64,000 nucleotides of DNA from Solirubrobacteraceae bacterium. Its GTDB lineage: Bacteria > Actinomycetota > Thermoleophilia > Solirubrobacterales > Solirubrobacteraceae. Below, piece after piece: positions 1 to 8,543 of this stretch; within the stretch, counting starts at the first letter, position 1, and each line of letters starts with the position of its first letter. The notes below the pieces were generated by a model, which worked only from the letters and a program-made list of their open reading frames with translations, did not search any database and had not been told where the DNA came from. Location of the stretch: positions 62,001-126,000 of the forward strand of contig JALNWQ010000011.1 of NCBI GenBank assembly GCA_023230855.1. Direction: 5' to 3'. Position numbers and translations under genes: made by a program.

Positions 1-512
1 GCGACGTCGTCGCGGGTCCAGGCGACGAGCGCCGCGCGCTTGCGTCCGGCGAAGTCGAACTCGGTGAGCGTGCGCCCGCCGAGCGCCGTGCAGAACGCGA
101 GCATCCGGGCGTTGCGGACGTCGGGCTCGCACACCACCCGCTCGACCCCGGGCTCGCCGAGCAGCCCGCAGACCGTCGCGATCGCCAGGCGCTGCGCGGC
201 GCCGGTGCCGATCCGGGCCGGGTCGCCGACGAGGACGTGCCACCCGCGGTCGGCCGGACCGACCGGCGCGTGGTCGGCCAGCGGGTCGTCGGCGGCGCGG
301 TACGTCTCGACGTACCCGTACGGCCCCGCGGCGTCGGCGACGACCCACGCCCGCTGGTGCGCCGGCGTGGCGGCGACGTAGGCGGCCACGTCGTCGACCT
401 CCCACCACGGACGCAGGTGCGGCTCGGCGAGCCAGCGGCGCAGCAGCGGCAGGTGCGCGTCGGATCGGACGGCGTCGAACGTCACCCCCGAACCGGGACG
501 ATCGACCGTCAT
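1..512 (-). CDS. IucB-like GNAT acetyltransferase for siderophore synthesis (C-terminus cut by window edge)
   Basis: About 170 codons are visible on the minus strand from an ATG at 512; the gene runs off position 1. The translation contains RRWLAEPHLRPWW near residues 25-37, then WHVLVGDP followed by a G.G acetyl-CoA loop around residues 98-112, and ends in the window near FDFAGRKRAALVAW. This is the pattern of the GNAT enzymes that acylate N-hydroxy-amine side chains in aerobactin or mycobactin-type siderophores. Its ATG overlaps the stop codon of the upstream IucA/IucC gene (ATGA), so the two are translationally coupled. The exact acyl donor and amine acceptor cannot be read from sequence. 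Confidence 0.85.
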   Translation of the reverse strand, partial: MTVDRPGSGVTFDAVRSDAHLPLLRRWLAEPHLRPWWEVDDVAAYVAATPAHQRAWVVADAAGPYGYVETYRAADDPLADHAPVGPADRGWHVLVGDPARIGTGAAQRLAIATVCGLLGEPGVERVVCEPDVRNARMLAFCTALGGRTLTEFDFAGRKRAALVAWTRDDV

Positions 513-2437
513 GCCGACGTCCTCGCGGGAGCGTGCGCGACGAGCGGGTTGGGGATCGTGACGTACACCGACTGCTCGGCGATGTCGCCGACGAGCTCGT
601 CCAGATCGCCGATCCGCGTGCGCAGGTTGGCCTTGCACGGCCAGCGCTCGTCGTCGAGCAACCGGTCCAGCAGCGTGTGCGGGTAGCGGCCGCCCCGCTC
701 GCGCTCCCGCTCGATCGCGGCGCGCAGGTCGGCCAGCAGGATCCGCTCGTCGACGAGCCCGGCGGCGCCCATCGCCCCGACGACGCCCATCGCGTTGTTC
801 ACGAACGGGTAGTACACGAGCCGCTCGTCGGCGAGCGGCTCGGGGAAGATCGACTCGGTCGCCTCGCCCAGGCCGGGGACGATCCGGCACAGGTCCTCGT
901 GCGCCGCCTCGCGGTGGAAGTAGCCTTGGCTGTCGCGGTGCACCGCACGGGCGGGCCAGCCGTCCTCGAGCTCGAGCATGAGGTTCTGCTGGTGCGGCTC
1001 GAACGTCAGGCCCACGTCGAGGTAGATCCGCAGGACCGACGCGACGAACACGTCGAGGTACCGCGCGAACCAGCGCCGCGCGACGAGGTCCGGGCGCTCG
1101 CCGGCCTCGGCCGCCAACCGGTCGACGATCCGGGCCAGGCGGGAGCGTCCGTCGTAGGGGTGGTCCTGGCAGAGCGACGTCACCGCGGTCGCGTCCAGGC
1201 CACCGCCGCGCCAGCGGTTCTCGCGCAGCAGCACCGACAGCCCGTCGATGACCGCGCCGTCGGCGTCGAGGACCGCGAGGTGCGCCGGGTCGTGCACGAC
1301 GACCCAGTGCGGGGCGACCGCGGCCATCCGCTCCCCGACGACGGTCCGCGCCAGCCGGGCCGCCTCGACCGACCGGTCGAGCTCCTTCGGCAGGTTGAGC
1401 CGCATGGAGTTCGTCACCCGCAGGTGCAGCGAGAACTTGAGCTGCCACGGCCACGCCTCGTGGTGGACGGTGCGGACCGACGTCGTCGCCGCGACCGGGG
1501 CGCCGTGCGCGCCCAGGTCGACGATCGCGCCGGAGCGCAGCAGTCCGGCGACGTCGTCGCGGCCACGCAGCCGCTCGACCTCCCACGGGTGCATCGGCAC
1601 GATCACCCGGTCGCCGAGGCCGGCGAGGCGGTCGCGCAGCGCGGCGGTGCGCGCGGCCCGGCCCGCGGCCGGCTCGGCCCCGTCGTGGGCGTCACCGGCG
1701 GGCCCGTCGGCAGCCGTCGCCAGCGCCGTCTCCAGCAGGTCGGCCGCCAGCCGCGGGGCGGGGACCTCGGCGCCGTCGTCGTCGACGACCGCGCTGTCGT
1801 GGCGGACGATCGCCGGGTCGACCGCCAGCCACCGCAGCGCGAACCGCGATGCCGTCTCGGGCGCGTAGCGGTCGCGCTCGTCGGGGCGCATCTCGCCGCG
1901 ACACTTCGGGGTCGGATGGAACGGGTGCCCCGTCACGAGCGACCGCTCGGTGGCGGCGAACGTCCACCGACCGCCCGGATACGGGCCGGCCTGGAGCGGC
2001 TCGGGACCGGCGGCGTCGGCGGCGAGGAACCCGGCGAGCGCGTCGACGCTCAGGCCGATCCGCTGCAGCACCGACAGGCGTGCGGGGGCGCCGCCCGCGG
2101 GGGGCGCGGCGAGCGCCGTCGGATCATCGGTCCCGTGCGCCGAGAGCGCGTCGACGAGGAGCGCGGCGAGCCCGTCGAGCTCGAGCGGCCGGACGCGACC
2201 GTCGACGGTGCGCAGGCGCGCCGGGAGCCGGTAGCGGTGCCGGCCGGTGGGCGACGCGTAGGTCAGCTCGGCCTCGATCGTGGCGGCGCCCCCGAGGACC
2301 GGCAGCTCCGCGGTCGAGGCGCCGTCCGCGCCGCCGACGACGACCGCGTCGGCCTCGCGAAGCGCGCAGTTGAGCAGCGCCTCGACGTGGACCGTCATCG
2401 ACGTGACGACCGGGTTGGGGACTGACGGCGCGGACAT
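509..2437 (-). CDS. IucA/IucC-family NRPS-independent siderophore synthetase
   Basis: 642 aa, the usual length of NIS synthetases, which use ATP to condense a carboxylate (often citrate) with a hydroxamate amine. Visible family landmarks are HPFHPTPKCR at residues 171-180, HPWE at 283-286, TTSVRT at 318-323, KFSLHLRVTN at 334-343, EPHQQN at 480-485 and HRDSQGY at 500-506; the C-terminal part matches the FhuF-like iron-transport domain found in this family. It is followed by the coupled GNAT enzyme, which together make a short siderophore operon transcribed leftward. The start at 2437 gives a normal N-terminus. Which NIS type (A, B or C) is uncertain. Confidence 0.93.
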   Translation of the reverse strand: MSAPSVPNPVVTSMTVHVEALLNCALREADAVVVGGADGASTAELPVLGGAATIEAELTYASPTGRHRYRLPARLRTVDGRVRPLELDGLAALLVDALSAHGTDDPTALAAPPAGGAPARLSVLQRIGLSVDALAGFLAADAAGPEPLQAGPYPGGRWTFAATERSLVTGHPFHPTPKCRGEMRPDERDRYAPETASRFALRWLAVDPAIVRHDSAVVDDDGAEVPAPRLAADLLETALATAADGPAGDAHDGAEPAAGRAARTAALRDRLAGLGDRVIVPMHPWEVERLRGRDDVAGLLRSGAIVDLGAHGAPVAATTSVRTVHHEAWPWQLKFSLHLRVTNSMRLNLPKELDRSVEAARLARTVVGERMAAVAPHWVVVHDPAHLAVLDADGAVIDGLSVLLRENRWRGGGLDATAVTSLCQDHPYDGRSRLARIVDRLAAEAGERPDLVARRWFARYLDVFVASVLRIYLDVGLTFEPHQQNLMLELEDGWPARAVHRDSQGYFHREAAHEDLCRIVPGLGEATESIFPEPLADERLVYYPFVNNAMGVVGAMGAAGLVDERILLADLRAAIERERERGGRYPHTLLDRLLDDERWPCKANLRTRIGDLDELVGDIAEQSVYVTIPNPLVAHAPARTSA

Positions 2438-2500
2438 GGTGGGGCTGGCTCGGGGGGTCCGTGCCGACCGACGGAGGGCGGGAACGGCGGATTCGGCCGA

Positions 2501-2518
2501 AGTTAGGGTGCCAGAAAC
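2501..2518 (+). promoter_or_regulatory. GTTAGGGTGCCA element upstream of the first secreted-protein paralogue
   Basis: The element GTTAGGGTGCCA (2502-2513) closely matches GTTAGGGTTGCCA at 5468-5480, before the third paralogue. TAGGGT could be a -10 hexamer. The longer context at 5468 also resembles one degenerate half of a DtxR/IdeR iron box (TTAGG...), and siderophore genes lie next to it. Which role is right cannot be decided by eye. Confidence 0.35.
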
Positions 2519-2611
2519 CCGCCGGGCGCGGCCGTGTCGCGGCGGCCCGGCACGCCGCCGCGACGGACGGCGAGGCGCCGATGAAACGTCGACCCGCCCA
2601 GACGTCGGTCA

Positions 2612-3799
2612 ATGCGACGGATCAGTGCGAAGAACCTCTGGGTGAAGAGCTTCAACGCCCCGGTCGGCACCGGCGACCCGTACGTCCTGGGCCACCACCT
2701 GCTCGGCCACGACCGCCAGAACCAGTTCCCGATCCACGGCGTCGTCGCGATCGAGGCGACGAACACCGTCGAGGGCACGCAGCGCGCGTTCGTCAGGGGC
2801 ATCTGGTCGGTCGACGTCGACGACCCGACGTTCACGTCGACCGGGCCCAAGGGCGGCACGTCCGACGACCCGTCCGCCGCGACGGTGACGATCGACCCGA
2901 TCTCGATCGACATCCCGCCGCTGACCTGGACGCCCACCGGTGACGGCCCGATCGAGTTCCGCGTGGCCGAGCACGGCAACATCGGCGACCAGGTCACGAT
3001 CTACGGCCGGGGCTACCCGGGCCGCGCCGACCACAACGTCCCGATCTGGGTCCGGCCGTACGGCAGCGTCTTCCTGCGGCCCGAGACCGACGCCTACGGC
3101 CTGACCGCCGACTGCGTCCAGGGCGACATCGAGGTCACCGAGGCCGGGATCCCGTACTCGCGCCTCCTCGGGGACGTCCTCCCCGGCGCCCACCAGTCCG
3201 GCCTGCCGGCCGGCACGCAGACCGCCGACGGCAGCGACACCGGCGTCGGCGAGCACGCCAACCCCGGCTGGGTCCACGACCGCAACGTGGCGACGTACCG
3301 TCCGGCGTACGGCTCGCGCGGCCGCTACACGATCACGTCCGACGCCCGGGCGCCGTTCGCGACCTTCCCCGTCGCGACGGCCGCCGACGGAGCCGACCAG
3401 ACCCCGACCCGGACCGTGACGGTCACCGTCCCCGCTCCCGCGCCGCCGGCCGAGCAGATCAGCACGAACGCGTCGATCGAGGTGCTGTCGACGAGCCTCG
3501 CCGGCAGGAGCGGCAGCTTCAAGCTCCGCCTGCGCAACCGCACCGACCGCAACGACGTCGGCGCGATCCGGATCAAGACGCGGACCGCGATCAAGGTCGG
3601 CAAGCGCAAGGCCACCCGGTTCTCGGTCGCCGGCACCGTCGACTACCGCCTGAAGGCGGGCCAGACGCGCACGTACCGCATCGCGCTCGGCACCCGCGCG
3701 CGCCAGGCGCTGCGCGGTCGCAAGAGCCTGCCGGTGCGCGTGACCGTCGAGCCGGACCGCGCCGCGGACACGACCAAGTCGCTGTCCCTGCGCCGGTAG
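2612..3799 (+). CDS. Secreted-protein paralogue 1, apparently lacking its 5' end
   Basis: 395 aa of unknown function. The protein is a paralogue of the next two genes. It shares the VAIEATN strand (compare VAVEASN in paralogue 2), a conserved DC..G segment (ADCVQG, LDCQPG and LDCRPG in the three copies), and a basic C-terminal beta domain with KVGKRKA and a terminal LRR. That C-terminal domain type is frequent in secreted proteins of Solirubrobacterales. From the ATG at 2612 there is no signal peptide; a stop lies in frame at 2582-2584 and neither other frame supplies one, although the upstream GTTAGGGT element is kept. The likeliest reading is a paralogue whose 5' coding part was lost. No catalytic motif is visible. 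Confidence 0.6.
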   Translation: MRRISAKNLWVKSFNAPVGTGDPYVLGHHLLGHDRQNQFPIHGVVAIEATNTVEGTQRAFVRGIWSVDVDDPTFTSTGPKGGTSDDPSAATVTIDPISIDIPPLTWTPTGDGPIEFRVAEHGNIGDQVTIYGRGYPGRADHNVPIWVRPYGSVFLRPETDAYGLTADCVQGDIEVTEAGIPYSRLLGDVLPGAHQSGLPAGTQTADGSDTGVGEHANPGWVHDRNVATYRPAYGSRGRYTITSDARAPFATFPVATAADGADQTPTRTVTVTVPAPAPPAEQISTNASIEVLSTSLAGRSGSFKLRLRNRTDRNDVGAIRIKTRTAIKVGKRKATRFSVAGTVDYRLKAGQTRTYRIALGTRARQALRGRKSLPVRVTVEPDRAADTTKSLSLRR

Positions 3800-3851
3800 G
3801 GAGCTGATCGGCATCTCCCGGATCCGCACGCCCCGCAGCGCGGCCGCCGTC

Positions 3852-5330
3852 GTGGCTGCCGCGCTCGGGGCGGCGGGCCTCGCCGCCCCGACGACGAGCC
3901 TCGCCCCGGTCGAGGTGTGGGTCGCCGTCGAGGCGAGCAACGCGGTCGTTCCCGGCGACCCGACGTCGAACGTCCAGGTGCAGAAGCTCACGACGACCGT
4001 GCAGATCGACACGAACGACGACGTCAACCCACCGGTCATCGGCGACCTGCAGCTCGCCGCGACGACGTGGCGGGCGACCGGCGGTCCGATCCGCCTGCGT
4101 CAGGCCGTCGGTGGCTCCCTGCCCCAGCTGCCCGTCGGGCGCAACGGCAACCTGCGGTCGGTCAACGGCAGCGTCTACGTGCACGTCGACATGAGCTCGA
4201 CGGCGTCCGGGTTCTTCGCCCTGGACTGCCAGCCGGGCAACGTCGTCGACCACTCGGGCACCATCCACTCCGAGGCGCTCGGCAAGAGCCTCGTCGGCGC
4301 CGGCGAGGCGGATCCGTTCCGGGTTCCGGGATTCGTCGGCCGCACCGCTCCGGCGGGCTACGTCGGCGCGGGGGACGACGCATCGGTCGACGCGCAGATC
4401 CTCCACCGCGCCCGGCCGGGGACGACCGAGTGGGGCTACGTCCGTCCCGACGGCCAGCCCAACGGCGGCCCGGAGCCGACGTCCGGCTGGGTCTCGGGAT
4501 CCGGGGACTACAACGCCGGCGTCCTGCCGGTCCCGCGCAGGTCGGGCGAGGCGTTGACGCTCCACCACACGGCCGGCAACGAGCTGCGGGTGCGCCTGAC
4601 CCCGGACCAGGTCGACGCCTGGCTCGGGCCCGACGCGGGCGACACCGTCGACGTGTCGGCGCGCGTGCAGGTGTCGGCGACCGGCCTGGCCCCCGCCGAG
4701 CGCGAGGTCACCTCCGCCGTTGAGGACTGGGACTCGACCGACGGCGAGCTGCCGACGTTCGCGCTGCCCGGCGCCGGCTGGACGGCGACGTCCGACACCG
4801 GCGCGTTGACGTTGCGCCCGGGAACGCTCGCCGGCGCCGACGGCGCGTCGATCGTGCTGACCGCCGACACCGACGGTGGCCCGCGCACGCTCGAGCTCGT
4901 CCGTGGACGACTCGTCGGATCGACGATCGAGGCCCCGGCCGGCAACCCGCCGTTCCTCCGCGTGCCGCCCCCGCCGGTGTACGAGCCGTACGTGCCGCCG
5001 CCCACCGGTGGCGGAGGTGGCGACGGTTGTGGTGACACGCCGCCGCCGATCATCGGCGACGGTGGCGGTGGCGGCGACGCCGGGTTCCGTCCGCCGCCCC
5101 CCGGTCCGATCGTCACGCCACCGGCGGATGATGCGCCGAAGGCGAAGGCCGCGAAGAAGCGGACGACGGTGCGGATCACGAAGTCGTCGCTCCGGCGTCG
5201 CAGCGGACGGATCCCGGTCACGCTGCGCAACCTCGACCGCAAGGCCACCACCCGGGCCCGGGTCGAGGTCCGCACCCGCGGCCGGTACCGGATCGGCAAG
5301 CGCAAGGCCCGGATCACCAGGCGACGGTGA
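3852..5330 (+). CDS. Secreted-protein paralogue 2, abnormal start and truncated C-terminus
   Basis: 492 aa from the first canonical start (GTG 3852), function unknown. The open frame continues upstream after paralogue 1's stop and encodes SRIRTPRSAAAVV, an Arg-rich then hydrophobic signal-peptide-like stretch, yet it holds no ATG, GTG or TTG; only CTG (3804) or ATC (3813) could start it. The body has VEVWVAVEASN and LDCQPG as in its paralogues. A Gly/Pro linker (nt 4965-5130) then leads to the basic beta domain. The frame stops at 5330 just after KARITR, while another frame continues to a stop at 5354-5356 with ATVTKRATVRR, similar to the LRR ends of the paralogues. This suggests a deletion or frameshift, and the gene may be decaying. 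Confidence 0.55.
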   Translation: MAAALGAAGLAAPTTSLAPVEVWVAVEASNAVVPGDPTSNVQVQKLTTTVQIDTNDDVNPPVIGDLQLAATTWRATGGPIRLRQAVGGSLPQLPVGRNGNLRSVNGSVYVHVDMSSTASGFFALDCQPGNVVDHSGTIHSEALGKSLVGAGEADPFRVPGFVGRTAPAGYVGAGDDASVDAQILHRARPGTTEWGYVRPDGQPNGGPEPTSGWVSGSGDYNAGVLPVPRRSGEALTLHHTAGNELRVRLTPDQVDAWLGPDAGDTVDVSARVQVSATGLAPAEREVTSAVEDWDSTDGELPTFALPGAGWTATSDTGALTLRPGTLAGADGASIVLTADTDGGPRTLELVRGRLVGSTIEAPAGNPPFLRVPPPPVYEPYVPPPTGGGGGDGCGDTPPPIIGDGGGGGDAGFRPPPPGPIVTPPADDAPKAKAAKKRTTVRITKSSLRRRSGRIPVTLRNLDRKATTRARVEVRTRGRYRIGKRKARITRRR

Positions 5331-5464
5331 CGAAGCGCGCCACCGTCCGGCGGTAGGGCGTCGGCGGGTGGCGGCGCCGGTCACGGCGTCGTCACCCGCC
5401 GACCCGGCGCACCCGCCCGCCACGCGGACGGACCGTGGCCGCGGCAGCGGTCGTCCGGCCGGTC

Positions 5465-5486
5465 GATGTTAGGGTTGCCAACTCCA
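5465..5486 (+). promoter_or_regulatory. GTTAGGGTTGCCAAC element upstream of the third secreted-protein paralogue
   Basis: GTTAGGGTTGCCAAC lies at 5468-5482. Its ends form an interrupted inverted repeat (GTT.G ... C.AAC), and it matches the element at 2502. By eye it agrees with roughly 12 of 19 positions of a DtxR/IdeR box. Iron-dependent repression would suit the siderophore context, but TAGGGT (5470-5475) could simply be a -10 hexamer. Confidence 0.35.
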
Positions 5487-5550
5487 GATGCCGGAGCCGA
5501 GCGCCCACGTGGCCGATCCGCATCCCTACGCCGACCCGTTCCAGGACGTC

Positions 5551-6711
5551 ATGCCCCACCCGCCATCCCCCGCCCGCCGTCCGCGCCGCCGCGCCGTCTC
5601 CGTCGCCGTCGGGCTGCTCGGCGTCGCCGCGATGGCGGTCCCGTCGGCGGCGACCGCCGGGCAGAGCCTGACGCCCAACACCTGCAAGTACAGCAGCGAC
5701 GGGTTCTGGCGCAACATCGACGTGCGGGTCGCGTCGACCGCCGCCCCGGTGTACGTGCCGCCCGGCGCCGGGTTCCGCCTGACCGGCACGACCGCGGCCA
5801 CGCGCCTGCCGGACTGGATCCCCGAGTTCGCGTTCAACACCGGCCTCATGGACCCGGGGGTCAACGACATCAGCGCCGACGTCTGGCTCGCGGTGCAGGG
5901 CGCCGGCACCGCGCAGGGATCGCAGATCCTCCACACCCAGACGACGGCCCGGACGACGATCACCGCCAGCCCGGACGGCGAGCAGTTCCGTGGCGCCACC
6001 CCGCTCGACGTCGTCGTGCCCTTCCCCGACTCGACGTGGACCGCCCCCACGCTGAGCGACGGCCAGCCGTACGCCCAGATCGACTTCCAGCAGGGCCCCA
6101 ACGGCACGCTCCCCGAGCTGCCGCCGCGGGCCACCGGCGGCGACGTCACCCGGCCGACCGGCAGCCTCTACATCCGCGCGCGGATCAAGAAGACCGTCTT
6201 CGACCTGGACTGCCGCCCCGGCCGGTACGTCGCGCCGGAGGGCACGTCGTTCACGCCCGGCAAGGCGGAGCGGTTCGAGGTCGCCTACGCCGACCCGTCC
6301 GCGGCCGACACCGGCATCGCGCCGCCCCCGGTCGCATCGCCCGACCTACGCCTGCGCTCCACGACGCTCCGCCGGTACTCCAACGGCACGAAGGCGGCCG
6401 TCCGCCTGACGAATCCGGGCGTCATCACGTCGACGAGCCAGGTGCGCGTCGTGTCGTCCGGCAAGCTCAAGCTCCGCAAGGGCCGCAAGGCGCAGCGCGT
6501 GACGTTCGCCAAGTGGAGCACCGTCACCGTCGGCGCCGGCAAGAACGGCTCGCTGGCGCTCAAGCTCTCCAAGGACGTGCGCAACCTGCTGAAGCAGCGC
6601 AAGTCGATCAAGGTCCGCGTGTCGCTGCGCAGCGCGACCGGTGAGCAGACCGCCTCCGGCGCCGACCGTTGGGCGAAGAGCCGGACGTTCACCGCGACGC
6701 TGCGGCGGTGA
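5551..6711 (+). CDS. Secreted-protein paralogue 3, translationally coupled to the ABC importer genes
   Basis: 386 aa from ATG 5551, chosen because AGGA lies 5 nt upstream and because it gives a clean signal peptide (PARRPRRR, then VAVGLLGVAAMAV, cleavage near SAATAG). An upstream in-frame ATG at 5488 would add 21 polar residues. The mature protein has a domain opening with an NTCKYSSDGFW-type segment, the shared V(W)LAV strand, the LDCRPG motif, and the basic C-terminal beta domain ending TATLRR. Its stop overlaps the GTG of the first ABC gene (GTGA), which is strong operon evidence. I infer a cell-surface or exported accessory protein of the transporter, perhaps binding ligand; no known family was recognised. 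Confidence 0.7.
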   Translation: MPHPPSPARRPRRRAVSVAVGLLGVAAMAVPSAATAGQSLTPNTCKYSSDGFWRNIDVRVASTAAPVYVPPGAGFRLTGTTAATRLPDWIPEFAFNTGLMDPGVNDISADVWLAVQGAGTAQGSQILHTQTTARTTITASPDGEQFRGATPLDVVVPFPDSTWTAPTLSDGQPYAQIDFQQGPNGTLPELPPRATGGDVTRPTGSLYIRARIKKTVFDLDCRPGRYVAPEGTSFTPGKAERFEVAYADPSAADTGIAPPPVASPDLRLRSTTLRRYSNGTKAAVRLTNPGVITSTSQVRVVSSGKLKLRKGRKAQRVTFAKWSTVTVGAGKNGSLALKLSKDVRNLLKQRKSIKVRVSLRSATGEQTASGADRWAKSRTFTATLRR

Positions 6712-8543
6712 CGTCCCGCCCCGCCCCCCGGGGGCGGCGGTCAGCGGAGCCGGGACGACGTTCCCCGCTCCTCGATCTGCTCGCCCCCGTCCGCGGCCCG
6801 CTGCTCACGGCGGCCGCGCTGCAGGCCGTCGCCGCGGTGGCGACGGTCGTGCCGTTGGTCTGCGTCGTCGAGATCGCGCGGCGCCTCCTCGACGCCCCGG
6901 TCGACGAGTCGGCGGTGCACGCGCTCGTCGTCGTCGCGGTCGTCGCGTTCGCCGTCCGGCTCGTCGCGCACGGCGCGGGCGGCCAGATCACCCACCTCGC
7001 CGACAACACCTTCCAGCTCGTCGTCCGTCGCCGGATCGCGCGCCACCTGGGACGGCTGCCGCTCGGCTGGTTCGGCGCCCGCCACTCCGGCGAGGTCCGC
7101 CGCGCGGTGCAGGACGACGTCAACGCGATGCACTACATGGTCGCCCACTCGCTACCCGACCTCGTCGCCGGGGTGGTGACCCCGGTGGTGGCGCTCGGGT
7201 ACCTCGTCGTCGTCGACTGGCGGCTGACGCTCATCACCGTCGTGCCGCTCGTCGTGTTCGCGGTGCTCTACGTCGAGATCGTCCGCGGGTACGGATCGCA
7301 GATGACCGAGCACGCCGCCCGGCTGGGCCGGATCGGCAGCGCCGTCGTCGAGCTCGTGCAGGGCATCGGCGTGGTCAAGGCGTTCGGGCCGACCGGCGGA
7401 ACGCACACCCGGTACACGACCGCCACCCACGACTTCGCCGACTTCCACGAGGAGTGGGTGCGTCCGATCGCGCGCCGCTCCGCGCTGGCCGAGCTCGTCT
7501 GCTCGCCGCCGGTGATGCTCACCGTCATCCTCGCCGGCGGCGTGGCGCGCACCACGTGGGGGTCGATGGACCCGCTCGACGTCGTGCCGTTCGCGCTGCT
7601 CGGCCTGGGCCTCACCCAGCCGCTGCTCACCCTCGGCCACAGCGCCCAGGGGTTCCGCCTGGCGTCGGAGGCCGCCGGGCGCGTCATGGCGCTCCTCGCC
7701 ACCCCGACGCTGCCGGACGTCGCGGAGGGCGCGGACTACCAGCCCCGCCCGACCGGCGACGGGGCGGTCGCGCTCGACCGGGTGTCGTTCGCCTACGACG
7801 ACCGCGCCGACGTGCTGACCGACGTCACCGCCGACCTGGAGCCCGGCACCGTCACCGCACTCGTCGGTCCGTCCGGCGCCGGCAAGTCGACGCTGGCGGC
7901 GCTCATCCCGCGGTTCTGGGACGTCCGCGACGGCCACGTCCGCGTCGACGGTCGCGACGTCCGCGACGTGCCCGCGGCCGACCTGTACCGCCGGGTGGCG
8001 TTCGTCTTCCAGGACCCGGGCCTGCTGCGCGCGTCGGTCGCCGAGAACATCCGCCTGGGCCGCCCCGACGCGACCGACGACGAGGTCCGCGCCGCCGCGG
8101 ACGCCGCCCGGATCCACGACCGGATCGGCGAGCTGCCGCGCGGGTACGACAGCGTCGTCGGCGTCGACGCGCGGCTGTCGGGCGGCGAGGCGCAGCGCCT
8201 GGCGATCGCGCGGGCGCTGCTCGCCGACCGGCCGATCCTCGTCCTCGACGAGGCGACGGCGTTCGCCGACCCGGAGTCCGAGGCCCAGATCCAGGACGCG
8301 CTGTCGCGCCTGGCCGCGGGACGCACCGTCGTCGTCATCGCCCACCGCCTGTCGACGATCACCGGCGCCGACCGCATCCTCGTCCTCGACGGCGGCCGGA
8401 TCGTCGAGCGCGGCGCCCACGACGAGCTGCTCGCCGCCGACGGCGCGTACGCCCGCCAGTGGGCCGCCCACGAACGGGCCGCGAGCGCGCCGTTGCGTGC
8501 GGTGGCGGACGAGCCCGACCGGGCGACCGGAGGTGCGGCGTGA
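6708..8543 (+). CDS. ABC half-transporter (permease plus ATPase), siderophore-importer type
   Basis: 611 aa from GTG 6708, which overlaps the previous stop; a start at 6669 would lie inside the preceding gene. The N-terminal half is a six-helix exporter-fold membrane domain (hydrophobic runs at about residues 20-50, 60-85, 140-190, 250-290). The C-terminal ATPase has GPSGAGKST near 387-395, LSGGE near 488, ILVLDEATAF near 508 and the switch histidine in VVIAHRLST. The next gene encodes a second half-transporter, so they probably form a heterodimer. Pairs of this architecture (IrtA/IrtB, YbtP/YbtQ) import ferric siderophores although they have the exporter fold. The link to iron here is inferred from the neighbouring siderophore genes. 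Confidence 0.85.
   Translation: MTSRPAPRGRRSAEPGRRSPLLDLLAPVRGPLLTAAALQAVAAVATVVPLVCVVEIARRLLDAPVDESAVHALVVVAVVAFAVRLVAHGAGGQITHLADNTFQLVVRRRIARHLGRLPLGWFGARHSGEVRRAVQDDVNAMHYMVAHSLPDLVAGVVTPVVALGYLVVVDWRLTLITVVPLVVFAVLYVEIVRGYGSQMTEHAARLGRIGSAVVELVQGIGVVKAFGPTGGTHTRYTTATHDFADFHEEWVRPIARRSALAELVCSPPVMLTVILAGGVARTTWGSMDPLDVVPFALLGLGLTQPLLTLGHSAQGFRLASEAAGRVMALLATPTLPDVAEGADYQPRPTGDGAVALDRVSFAYDDRADVLTDVTADLEPGTVTALVGPSGAGKSTLAALIPRFWDVRDGHVRVDGRDVRDVPAADLYRRVAFVFQDPGLLRASVAENIRLGRPDATDDEVRAAADAARIHDRIGELPRGYDSVVGVDARLSGGEAQRLAIARALLADRPILVLDEATAFADPESEAQIQDALSRLAAGRTVVVIAHRLSTITGADRILVLDGGRIVERGAHDELLAADGAYARQWAAHERAASAPLRAVADEPDRATGGAA

Noticed and set aside
533..2425. 630-codon plus-strand frame opposite the IucA/IucC gene
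   Set aside because: It is an antisense shadow with a low-complexity translation; the minus-strand gene has clear family motifs.
2609..5423. Long minus-strand frames opposite the secreted-protein genes
   Set aside because: These are antisense shadows. The plus strand carries a paralogous domain structure and a signal peptide.
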